Notes under the pieces: generated by a model
Database searches by the model: none
Told to the model about the DNA's origin: nothing
What the model saw: the letters and a program-made list of their open reading frames with translations, nothing else
Shown here: positions 13,481 to 19,635 of the stretch, piece after piece
How positions within the stretch are numbered: position 1 is the stretch's first letter
Layout of the letters: each line of letters begins with the position of its first letter
Assembly: GCA_036271855.1 (NCBI GenBank)
Contig: DATAZV010000129.1
Coordinates: 1 to 19,635, forward strand
Direction of reading: 5' to 3'
Origin: JAQGMJ01 sp036271855
GTDB taxonomy: Bacteria > Pseudomonadota > Gammaproteobacteria > Burkholderiales > JAEUOS01
Length of the DNA stretch: 19,635 nucleotides
Made by a program: the position numbers and the translations under genes

Positions 13481-13992
13481 CTGTACCGGCAGCGACGCCC
13501 GTCATCCACGCGCCGGCGGCCTTCGAAGCCAAGATGTGCGGCCGCGCGGAGCTGGGCGCGCGCGCGGCGGGGCTGGCGCATCCGGTGGTGTTCACCAACG
13601 GCGTGTTCGACTTGCTGCACCGCGGCCATGTCACTTATCTGGCACAGGCGCGCGCGCTCGGCGCCAGCCTGATCGTCGGCGTCAACAGCGACGCGTCGGT
13701 GAAGCGCCTGGGCAAGGGGGAAGACCGGCCGATCAACAGCGAAGAGGACCGGATGGCGGTGCTGGCAGCGCTCGAATGTGTGAGCCTGGTGACCTGTTTT
13801 GCCGAAGATACACCGCTGCAAGCCATCCTCGCCGCCCGTCCCGACGTGCTGGTCAAGGGCGGCGACTGGTCGGTGGATAAAATGGTCGGCGCGGCCGAAG
13901 TGCGCAGCTGGGGCGGCAGCGTGCATTCGATTCCCTTCCTGTTCCAGCGCTCCACCACCGCCACTCTGGCGCGCGTTCGCGGCGCTTCGTGA
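13477..13992 (+). CDS. rfaE2: D-glycero-beta-D-manno-heptose 1-phosphate adenylyltransferase
   Basis: The 171-residue nucleotidyltransferase has the cytidylyltransferase-like signature NGVFDLLHRGHVTYL (HxGH at residues 48-51), GVNSDASVKRLGKG, DRMAVLAALECV, PDVLVKGGDW and FLFQRSTTATL. It transfers AMP to heptose-1-phosphate in ADP-heptose synthesis for the LPS inner core. It corresponds to the C-terminal domain of E. coli HldE; the kinase half (rfaE1) must lie elsewhere. Together with the gmhA-like gene at 9613 it indicates a heptose-containing LPS. The start overlaps the GST stop by four bases. Confidence 0.95.
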   Translation: MTVPAATPVIHAPAAFEAKMCGRAELGARAAGLAHPVVFTNGVFDLLHRGHVTYLAQARALGASLIVGVNSDASVKRLGKGEDRPINSEEDRMAVLAALECVSLVTCFAEDTPLQAILAARPDVLVKGGDWSVDKMVGAAEVRSWGGSVHSIPFLFQRSTTATLARVRGAS

Positions 13993-14018
13993 CGGCATTG
14001 CTTTACCGGAGAGATTCG

Positions 14019-14414
14019 ATGTCCTGGTCCTGTTTATTGCGCCGGCTCGCCGTCTTGCTGATACCCGCCTTGCTGGCTGCTTGCGCGGCGGACATCCATC
14101 CCACCACGATGCGCCCGGGCGTAGTCGTGGCAACCTGCGCCGACAAGGCGCAATGCGAGCTTTACTGGCAGCGCACCCGCGAGTGGATCGCGCGCAATTC
14201 CAGGCGGCCGGTCAACAATGCCACAGACTGGATGCTGGAAACCGCATCTCCGGGAAACTTCGATGCTTCCCTGACTTTTCACGTCATCCGCTGGCCGGGT
14301 CCGAAAGACAGCGGCGAAATCCGCTTCGAGGCATATTGCTCGACTTTCATGCCCTGTAGCCCCTCAACCGCTCAGGCGTTCGAGGACTTGAAGGGTTTTA
14401 TCGCCGGTTCCTAG
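14019..14414 (+). CDS. Small predicted lipoprotein, function unknown
   Basis: The 131-residue protein begins at ATG 14019, with GGAGAG about five bases upstream. An in-frame ATG at 13989 overlaps rfaE2 and gives an odd leader. The hydrophobic leader ends in LLAAC, a lipobox. The mature part has four further cysteines (VVATCADKAQCELYW and YCSTFMPCSPS) that could form two disulfides in the periplasm. No known family was recognised. It probably belongs to the GST-rfaE2 transcript. Confidence 0.8.
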   Translation: MSWSCLLRRLAVLLIPALLAACAADIHPTTMRPGVVVATCADKAQCELYWQRTREWIARNSRRPVNNATDWMLETASPGNFDASLTFHVIRWPGPKDSGEIRFEAYCSTFMPCSPSTAQAFEDLKGFIAGS

Positions 14415-14444
14415 CGGGCCTGGCGGGCTGGGCGGCAGGCCGCT
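14413..14444. terminator. Hairpin between convergent genes
   Basis: AGCGGGCCTG and CAGGCCGCT can pair with one bulged G. The hairpin spans the 29-bp gap between the lipoprotein stop and the rmlA stop. No T-run, so this is a weak call. Confidence 0.35.
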
Positions 14445-15343
14445 CAGAGGTCTTCCAGCAGGCGCAGCAAGTACTCGCCATAGTGGGTTTTGGCCAGCGG
14501 CTGGGCCAGGGCCCGCAGTTGCGCGGCATCGACCCATTTCTGCCGATAGGCGATTTCTTCCGGGCAGGCGATCATTTGCCCCTGGCGCTTTTGCAGGGTG
14601 GCGATGAAGGTGGCGGCCTCGATCAGGGAATCGTGGGTGCCGGTGTCCAGCCAGGCGTAGCCGCGGCCGAATTTCTCGACCTTCAGGCGCCCGCTGGCCA
14701 GATAAAGGCGGTTGAGGTCGGTGATTTCGAGTTCGTTGCGCGCCGAGGGCTTGAGGCTGGCCGCCAGGTCGCTGGCCTGGCCGTCATAGAAATAGAGGCC
14801 GGTGACGGCATAGCGCGATTTCGGGCTGGCGGGCTTTTCCTCGATCGAATCCGGTCGGCCCTGGGCGTCGAAACTGATGACGCCATAGCGTTCCGGGTCG
14901 TTCACCTGGTAGGCGTAAACATGGGCCACGTCGGACTCCAGGCTGGCCTGGGTCAGGCGCTGCTGCAGGTCGCCGCCGTAGAAGATGTTGTCGCCCAGCA
15001 CCAGGGCGCAGGGGTCGCCGTCGAGGAACTCACGGGCGATCAACAGCGCCTGGGCGATGCCGCGCGGCTCCGGCTGCACGGCGTAGCGCAGGTTGATGCC
15101 CCACTGTGCGCCGTCGCCGAGCAGCTCGGTGAAGCGGGGCGTGTCCTGCGGCGTCGAGATCACCATGATGTCGCGGATGCCGGCCAGCATCAGGGTGGTC
15201 AGGGGATAGTAGACCAGCGGCTTGTCGTAGACCGGCAGGAGCTGCTTGGAAACGGCCCGGGTGATGGGATAGAGGCGGGTGCCGGAGCCGCCTGCCAGTA
15301 CGATGCCTTTGCGTCGAATGGTCACGTTGGGGTTCCTGTCCAT
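14444..15343 (-). CDS. rfbA: Glucose-1-phosphate thymidylyltransferase RmlA
   Basis: The 299-residue protein makes dTDP-glucose from glucose-1-phosphate and dTTP, the first step of dTDP-L-rhamnose synthesis for surface polysaccharides. It shows GIVLAGGSGTRLYPIT (nucleotide-binding loop, residues 13-28), LPVYDKPLVYYPL, VLGDNIFYG, the sugar-binding IEEKP and YAWLDTGTHDSL. The start at MDRNPNV (15343) lies 7 bp after the SPOR-gene stop, which suggests co-transcription with it; the in-frame start at 15379 would overlap that gene. The partners rmlB, rmlC and rmlD are not adjacent, unlike the usual rmlBADC cluster. Confidence 0.95.
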   Translation of the reverse strand: MDRNPNVTIRRKGIVLAGGSGTRLYPITRAVSKQLLPVYDKPLVYYPLTTLMLAGIRDIMVISTPQDTPRFTELLGDGAQWGINLRYAVQPEPRGIAQALLIAREFLDGDPCALVLGDNIFYGGDLQQRLTQASLESDVAHVYAYQVNDPERYGVISFDAQGRPDSIEEKPASPKSRYAVTGLYFYDGQASDLAASLKPSARNELEITDLNRLYLASGRLKVEKFGRGYAWLDTGTHDSLIEAATFIATLQKRQGQMIACPEEIAYRQKWVDAAQLRALAQPLAKTHYGEYLLRLLEDL

Positions 15344-15350
15344 GCGCCGC

Positions 15351-16031
15351 TCAGGACTTCCTGGCCGCGGCGGCAGCACTGTCGTCGGCCACGCAAGGAT
15401 GCATGTCGATGCCGGGGAAATCCTTGCGGATTGCCGTCAGCCTGGTCTGCAGGGGCGGGTCGACCTGGCGGATCTGGAAAATGGTTTTTTGCACCCGGGT
15501 TTCGCGCTCGCCGGCGCGTGCGGTTTTCACGCCCTTGGCGCTGATGGCGGCAAGATAGCTGCGGGCGGCGTCTTCGGTGCGGAATACGCCGAGCGAAATC
15601 GCCCACTTGTTGGCGCCTTCGTCGGTGACGACGAAGTAGTCGGTGATGCCCAGGCGCTTGAGTTCGTCGGTCTTTTTGTCGGCATTGGTCTTGCCGCCTT
15701 GCGGCGGCATGAAGACCCACCATTGGGCGGCTTCCTCTACCTTGCGCGCATTGACGCGATCGGCGACACCCAGTTGCGCCAGTGCGGCCTGGGCGCGGTC
15801 GGCATCCTGCAGCGGGAAACTGCCCCACTCGATGCAGGCGGCCCGGGCTGCCGCGGCGGCTTCGATGCGCCGGGCGGCGTCGGCCGAGACCAGGCGGATT
15901 TTTTCCGGGACGATCTGCTGGCTCAGGCGTTCCGGCTCGCCGGTTTTTTGCTCGGGCGGGCCGATATAGCCGGCATGCCAGCCGAAAAATGCCAGATTGG
16001 CCAGGACCAGGACGAAAAACAGGGCGCGCAT
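15351..16031 (-). CDS. Membrane-anchored SPOR domain protein
   Basis: The 226-residue protein has one N-terminal membrane segment (residues about 2-19) and a probable periplasmic body. Residues about 65-145 (CIEWGSFPLQDADRAQAALAQL..., WAISLGVFRTEDAARSYLAAI) fit the SPOR fold, which binds glycan strands lacking stem peptides at the division septum. A C-terminal helical tail carries one cysteine. The gene follows coaX by 50 bp on the same strand, an arrangement common in betaproteobacteria. It is not a recognised FtsN, and its specific role is unknown. Confidence 0.85.
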   Translation of the reverse strand: MRALFFVLVLANLAFFGWHAGYIGPPEQKTGEPERLSQQIVPEKIRLVSADAARRIEAAAAARAACIEWGSFPLQDADRAQAALAQLGVADRVNARKVEEAAQWWVFMPPQGGKTNADKKTDELKRLGITDYFVVTDEGANKWAISLGVFRTEDAARSYLAAISAKGVKTARAGERETRVQKTIFQIRQVDPPLQTRLTAIRKDFPGIDMHPCVADDSAAAAARKS

Positions 16032-16081
16032 CAGGGAAGTTTAGGGATGGGGGTCGGGTTCGCGACGGGTTTTCGTAACGG

Positions 16082-16882
16082 CTAGCCTTGGTCCAGGCAG
16101 CGGCTGATCTGGTACAGGCCTTCCAGCACCAGGTTGTCATGATAACGGTAAGGGATGGACAGGCGCGGCGCCACCGTTTTGCCGGCGCCCCCCGAGATCA
16201 GGCAGACCAGTTCGCCATATTCGGCGCGATGGCGGCGGAAAAGGCGCTCGATGGCGCCGGCCTGCGCATGCTGGCAGCCGGAGGTGATGGCGTCGACCGT
16301 GTGGTTGGGGTGGTTGATGTAGTCGCCGTCTGCGTCCGGCAGGGCGGCGGTGCTGGTGTGCAGGGAGCGCAGCATCAGGCCCATGCCGGGCAGGATGTTG
16401 CCGCCGGGAAAGTGGCCCTCGGGGGTCAGCAGGTCGATGGTGGTGGCGGTGCCGCAGACCACCACAAGCACCGCCTGGCCGGGCAACAGCGCGCGCGCGC
16501 CGATCAGCGCGGCCCAGCGGTCGGTGCCCAGTTGCGCCGGGTTGCGGTAGCCGTTGGTGACGCCGCATTGTTCCGCCGAGGAGGCGACCCAGTGCACCTG
16601 CGCTTGCGGCCAGAGCTCGACGGCGCGCATCAGCGGATTGCGGATGCGCGTGCCGGCGACGTTGGAGATGACGATGCGCCGCGGCGTCGCCGGGTAGTGC
16701 GTGAAGGCTGGGCCCATGCCGGGGACTTCATCGATCAGGCGGCGCTCGTAGTCGATCAGAGCCTCCTCCGCCGTGGCGGCGCCGACACGGTAGCGCCCCC
16801 ACTTGACGAAGGTGTTGCCGATGTCGATCAGCAGATCGAAAGGCGCACTGGTTGAGGAAGAGGCGGGGGAAACGGCGGCCAT
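16082..16882 (-). CDS. coaX: Type III pantothenate kinase CoaX
   Basis: The 266-residue protein phosphorylates pantothenate in the first step of coenzyme A synthesis. The ASKHA-fold signatures are visible: LLIDIGNTFVKWG (phosphate 1 motif, residues 17-29), GTDRWAALIGA, GTATTIDLLTPEG, FPGGNILPGM and the final LISGGAG. The first 14 residues (Ala/Ser-rich) precede the conserved core, and a shorter start is not available. In many betaproteobacteria birA lies directly upstream; here that place is taken by an amidohydrolase remnant. Confidence 0.95.
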   Translation of the reverse strand: MAAVSPASSSTSAPFDLLIDIGNTFVKWGRYRVGAATAEEALIDYERRLIDEVPGMGPAFTHYPATPRRIVISNVAGTRIRNPLMRAVELWPQAQVHWVASSAEQCGVTNGYRNPAQLGTDRWAALIGARALLPGQAVLVVVCGTATTIDLLTPEGHFPGGNILPGMGLMLRSLHTSTAALPDADGDYINHPNHTVDAITSGCQHAQAGAIERLFRRHRAEYGELVCLISGGAGKTVAPRLSIPYRYHDNLVLEGLYQISRCLDQG

Positions 16883-16943
16883 GGGCGAATTTTACGATAA
16901 GGGCCGCAAGCGGGCCGACGCGGCGTATCGCACAGCCTTGGCG

Positions 16944-17175
16944 TCAGGAAAACTGGTAAAGCCTGGCGGGATTGTCGACCAGAATGCGGGCGCGGACGGC
17001 CTCGTCCGGCACGCTTTCGGCCAGCAGGTCGAATAGCACCGCGTCGTCCGGCTTCTTGTTGTAGCTTTGCGTCGGATGCGGTCGGTGTGCTGCACCAGAG
17101 CATGCGTTCGGGCGCCGCCTTGGCGTAGATGGCGGCGACCGGGAAGCGCGCGTTGGCAAATTCTGGCTTGCACAT
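16944..17175 (-). pseudogene. Remnant of an amidohydrolase (2-pyrone-4,6-dicarboxylate hydrolase-like), truncated and frameshifted
   Basis: Only the C-terminal quarter or so of the protein remains. In one frame the minus strand encodes PEFANAR...KAAPERMLW. In the next frame it encodes RPHPTQSYNKKPDD, AVLFDLLAESVPDEA and RILVDNPARLYQF, ending at a TGA (16944-16946). Together these match the PERMLWG(S/T)xWPHP ... ILVDNPARLYGF end of the amidohydrolase-2 family. The frame break lies at about 17081-17092, and the expected WPHP reads RPHP. Upstream of about 17165 no homology is visible, and the sequence runs into the promoter of the plus-strand methyltransferase gene. The frameshift could be a sequencing error, but the missing N-terminal portion cannot. 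Confidence 0.72.
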
Positions 17176-17179
17176 CTCA

Positions 17180-17185
17180 TATAAT
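17180..17185 (+). promoter_or_regulatory. -10 box TATAAT of the methyltransferase gene
   Basis: A consensus TATAAT lies 40 bp before the ATG at 17226 and about at the break point of the amidohydrolase remnant. No matching -35 at 16-18 bp. A 10-bp palindrome ATCAATTGAT follows at 17204-17213. Confidence 0.45.
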
Positions 17186-17225
17186 CCGCCTCAGCCAGAC
17201 ATGATCAATTGATAGAACAGAAATA

Positions 17226-17987
17226 ATGAAAAAAGCACTACTGCGACTCGCGCGCATGCTGGGGGGAGCCTATCTCGTGCCCCGCATCAATGCCGGTGTG
17301 AGGTCGATATCATCGTTCGCGCACTGGATGCAGTTCGCTATCCAATGGGGCGTTCAGCCAAATCCGGAGTGGTATGACCATTTCTTGGATCAGCATTGGG
17401 ATTGGTACAAGTCGCGAATGCCATTTTCGTGGGAGAGGGGGATATTCAATCTCATGGCGATGCGGCAAGGGGCCCGTGTTCTGGAGGTTTGTTGCGGCGA
17501 CGGATTCAACGCGCACCACTTCTATTCAATTCGCGCGGGGAAAATACTTTCAGTCGATTTCGATCCGAACGCGATTGATCACGCGAAGAGAAACTTTAGG
17601 GCTCCGAACGTGGAATATCGGGTCGCGGACATCCGAACCGACCTTCCGGCAGGCACGTACGACAACGTGATCTGGGACGCTGCAATCGAGCATTTCACGG
17701 AAACGGAGATCGCCTCCCTGATGGCCGATATCAAAGGACGTCTTGCTCCCGATGGAGTTTTGTCCGGATATACGATCGTAGAAGTAGGCAATGAAAAGTC
17801 GCACCATGAGCACGAATACGAATTTAAGTCCAAAGAGGATTTGACGCGTTTCCTATCGCCGCACTTCAAGAATGTGAAAGTGATCGAGACTATCTACCCG
17901 ATCCGGCACAATCTCTATTTCTACGCTGCGAATGGCCCACTTCCTCTCGACGAGGGGTGGGAACGCCAGGTCGTCGTGCGGACATAA
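17226..17987 (+). CDS. Class I SAM-dependent methyltransferase, probably acquired
   Basis: The 253-residue protein has a Rossmann methyltransferase core: VLEVCCGDGFNAHHF (motif I, near residues 85-99), ILSVDFDPNAIDHAKRNF, VEYRVADIRTDLP and NVIWDAAIEHFTETEI, followed by LAPDGVLSGYTIVE. An N-terminal extension of about 80 residues (PNPEWYDHFLDQHWDWYKS) precedes it. Such proteins are frequent in surface-polysaccharide or glycan clusters; the substrate is unknown. The gene is visibly AT-richer than its neighbours, with A/T-ending codons common. It is alone on its strand and abuts a truncated pseudogene, all of which suggest horizontal transfer. The ribosome-binding site is weak (AGAA). Confidence 0.85.
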   Translation: MKKALLRLARMLGGAYLVPRINAGVRSISSFAHWMQFAIQWGVQPNPEWYDHFLDQHWDWYKSRMPFSWERGIFNLMAMRQGARVLEVCCGDGFNAHHFYSIRAGKILSVDFDPNAIDHAKRNFRAPNVEYRVADIRTDLPAGTYDNVIWDAAIEHFTETEIASLMADIKGRLAPDGVLSGYTIVEVGNEKSHHEHEYEFKSKEDLTRFLSPHFKNVKVIETIYPIRHNLYFYAANGPLPLDEGWERQVVVRT

Positions 17988-18040
17988 AATTCGCGTCGCC
18001 TGACACATTTTTTAACTGCCGCCACATGCATGGCAGAACG

Positions 18041-18051
18041 ACGGTGACCGT
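18041..18051. other. Small palindrome between the methyltransferase and M81 genes
   Basis: ACGGT and ACCGT around one base, with a further CTGCC/GGCAG pairing just upstream. This lies in the 80-bp convergent gap and is preceded by a T6 run. It could take part in termination, but the order of stem and T-run does not fit a standard terminator on either strand. Confidence 0.2.
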
Positions 18052-18067
18052 GCCCTTCTGGGGCGTA

Positions 18068-19576
18068 TCAATAATGATCCAGCGGGTAGCTAGGCCGCTT
18101 CAGTTTCATATAGCGATAGGCGGAAAGATCGGCGTTGGTTACGCCCTCGCCATGGCACTCCACAATATGCGAGGCAATCGGTTTGAAGCCGGCGCGGTAG
18201 TGGATGCGGCTTTTCAGCATCAGGTAGCGTTTTTGGGTGGGTTCGATGCCGCAGTGGCGAAAGATCACCAGGTCGAATGGCTCGTGATGCAGTGAGGTGA
18301 CGACGATCTGGGCGCAGCCGGTGTCGAGCACGGCGGTGAGCCCGAGGTGGGACTTCAGGCCGGTGTACATCGGGCCGCGGAAGACGATTTCACCGTCGGT
18401 GATGGTCTGCACGCGGCCGCTGATGGCCAGTGGTTTGCCGGTGAGGCCGATGGACGGCATGTCGGTCTTGCCGCCGAGCGAGAGCGTGACGTTGTTGCCG
18501 ATGCCGGCGGCGATCATCTGCTGCACGACTTCGGGGTCGCGGATCGGGGCGATGGCGATGCCGTCGAGTTGCTGCTTGAGGATTTCCGCCACCACGGCCA
18601 TCACGTCCTGGGTGCCGCCGGAGCCGCAGTTGTCGCAGTGGTCGATCAGCAGCACCGGGCCGTCGGGCCCGTCGGCGCCCAGTTGTTTGGCGCGGTGCAC
18701 CGCGTCGGCCAGGGGCGTGGGGTGGTAGACGTATTCGGCGCGGCGGTCGCGGGCGATGGACATCATTTCGTCGGCAACCCGCTGGGCGGTACGCAGCGCC
18801 GCCGGCGGGTCGTGCTTGCCGTCGGCGATCACCACCGCGGCCATGCCGGTGTAGCGGGTGTCGGCGTGGGCGAAGCCGGGCAACAGCGTGGCAGCGAGTA
18901 CGGTGCCGTTCTTTTCCATTGCGCGGGCGTGGTCGATGATGGCACCGGAGGGGCCGTCTTCCGGGGCGTGGCGCATGATGGCCGAGACGATCGGTAGCCA
19001 GCGGTAGGCCATCACCGGTCTGATTTTGCCTTTGATGGCGTCGACCAGGATCTCGCCGGCCAGCCGGCCGGATTCGTACATGTCGACGTGCGGATAGGTC
19101 TTGTAGCCGGTGATGACATCCGCCAGGGCGACGGCTTCCGGTGAGAGATTGGTGTGGTAGTCGAAGGTGATGGCGATCGGTACCTGTGGTGCGATGGCGC
19201 GCAGGCGGCGCAGGATTTCGCCCTCGGCGTCGTCGCAGTCCTCGATCACCATCGCACCGTGCAGGTCGAGGAAAATGGCGTCGCAGCCGGCCGCGACGGC
19301 CTGCTCCAGCGGCTCTATCAGGATTTCGAAGGTTTTGCGGGAACAGGCAGCGGAGGGCCAGGATTCGGCGGCGATCGGGGTGATGATCTGTGCGCCTTCG
19401 CGGACGGCGATGTCGAGGTAGGCTGCGAAGGGTGTGGCCGAGCCCCGAAAGGCCTCCGCCGCGGCCTCGCCAAAAGAGGGGCCGTGGCCGTGGCCGAAGG
19501 CGGACAGGGGCGTGGGAATGGGGGAGAAGGTGTTGGTTTCGTGTTTGATGAGGGCGATGAGATAGCGGGGCGGCAT
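18068..19576 (-). CDS. M81 family metallopeptidase (MlrC/microcystinase-like)
   Basis: The 502-residue protein matches the MlrC family in two parts. The N-terminal half has ALIKHETNTFSP (residues 8-19), FLDLHGAMV (102-110) and the metal-site region TFDYHTN (137-143). The C-terminal half has VLLIDHCDNCGSGGTQD and the final glycine-rich strands. The family is named after the Sphingomonas enzyme that degrades linearised microcystin, but most members are of unknown substrate and are not toxin-degrading. No signal peptide is seen, so it is probably cytoplasmic. The start at 19576 is the only ATG before KHETNTFSP; the ribosome-binding site is weak (GAG). Confidence 0.93.
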   Translation of the reverse strand: MPPRYLIALIKHETNTFSPIPTPLSAFGHGHGPSFGEAAAEAFRGSATPFAAYLDIAVREGAQIITPIAAESWPSAACSRKTFEILIEPLEQAVAAGCDAIFLDLHGAMVIEDCDDAEGEILRRLRAIAPQVPIAITFDYHTNLSPEAVALADVITGYKTYPHVDMYESGRLAGEILVDAIKGKIRPVMAYRWLPIVSAIMRHAPEDGPSGAIIDHARAMEKNGTVLAATLLPGFAHADTRYTGMAAVVIADGKHDPPAALRTAQRVADEMMSIARDRRAEYVYHPTPLADAVHRAKQLGADGPDGPVLLIDHCDNCGSGGTQDVMAVVAEILKQQLDGIAIAPIRDPEVVQQMIAAGIGNNVTLSLGGKTDMPSIGLTGKPLAISGRVQTITDGEIVFRGPMYTGLKSHLGLTAVLDTGCAQIVVTSLHHEPFDLVIFRHCGIEPTQKRYLMLKSRIHYRAGFKPIASHIVECHGEGVTNADLSAYRYMKLKRPSYPLDHY

Positions 19577-19604
19577 ATTTTTATCTCAACGGTGACTGTC
19601 AAAA

Positions 19605-19633
19605 ATTGTAGTAGATGAATTCATGGCTGTTCG
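19605..19633 (-). promoter_or_regulatory. Possible sigma-70 promoter of the M81 gene
   Basis: On the minus strand CGAACA (19628-19633) and TACAAT (19605-19610) are 17 bp apart. Initiation would fall about 22 bases before the ATG at 19576. A palindrome ATGAATTCAT (19615-19624) lies in the spacer and could bind a repressor. Confidence 0.4.
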
Positions 19634-19635
19634 AC

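Noticed and set aside
19595..19600. TTGACA on the minus strand as -35 of the M81 gene
   Set aside because: The matching -10 position would fall on the start codon, with no TATAAT-like sequence there; the CGAACA/TACAAT pair fits better.
19623..19635. ATG near the right edge (MAVR...)
   Set aside because: Only four codons are visible and no ribosome-binding site precedes it; it may be the start of a divergent gene, but this cannot be supported.
1..19635. CRISPR arrays, tRNA or rRNA genes, insertion sequences, phage genes
   Set aside because: No regularly spaced repeats, cloverleaf signatures, ribosomal RNA motifs, transposase motifs or structural phage proteins were seen on either strand.

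Overview
The window looks like chromosomal DNA of a high-GC betaproteobacterium (Rhodocyclales or Nitrosomonadales type). This is inferred from gene content and gene order, not from any marker RNA: no rRNA or tRNA gene was seen. Supporting points are the rsmI / lpoA-yraN-gmhA(diaA)-dolP block, a type III pantothenate kinase (coaX) followed by a SPOR protein, a DUF971-ubiE pair, and separate LPS-heptose genes (gmhA-like and rfaE2). Coding density is high except for two gaps of about 0.5 and 1.0 kb.

Left part (1-4626): the 3' end of a PilZ-like protein gene, a gene with TerB-like helices and a GRAM/PH-like domain, a bidirectional terminator, a convergent orphan TRAP-type (DctP-like) binding-protein gene without a visible signal peptide, a 519-bp regulatory gap, and a full-length paralogue of the PilZ-like protein. 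Central part (4705-10835): DUF971 and ubiE (quinone synthesis), then the RlpA lipoprotein gene. These are followed by rsmI on the minus strand, divergent from lpoA-yraN, then the SIS-domain isomerase and the BON lipoprotein gene dolP. This block has the same order as E. coli yraL/yraM-yraN-diaA-yraP and concerns the envelope and translation.

Gap 10836-11840 holds no convincing protein gene. It does hold a strong 26-bp dyad, a possible structured small RNA whose hairpin loop displays a CTCCTCC (anti-Shine-Dalgarno) sequence, and a nested 12-bp inverted repeat. Its last part shares three ordered sequence blocks with the gap upstream of the PilZ-like gene. The next group is a di-iron desaturase/ferritin-like protein, a GST, rfaE2 (overlapping the GST stop by ATGA) and a small lipoprotein, all on the plus strand. 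A minus-strand operon coaX-SPOR-rmlA runs convergently towards them.

Right end (16883-19635): a truncated, frameshifted remnant of an amidohydrolase (2-pyrone-4,6-dicarboxylate hydrolase-like) abuts an AT-richer SAM methyltransferase gene that looks acquired. An M81-family (MlrC-like) metallopeptidase gene follows on the minus strand. No CRISPR array, transposase or phage gene was recognised. The most unusual signals are the 1-kb gap with its candidate regulatory RNA, the block-wise similarity of two upstream regions, and the decayed amidohydrolase next to the methyltransferase.
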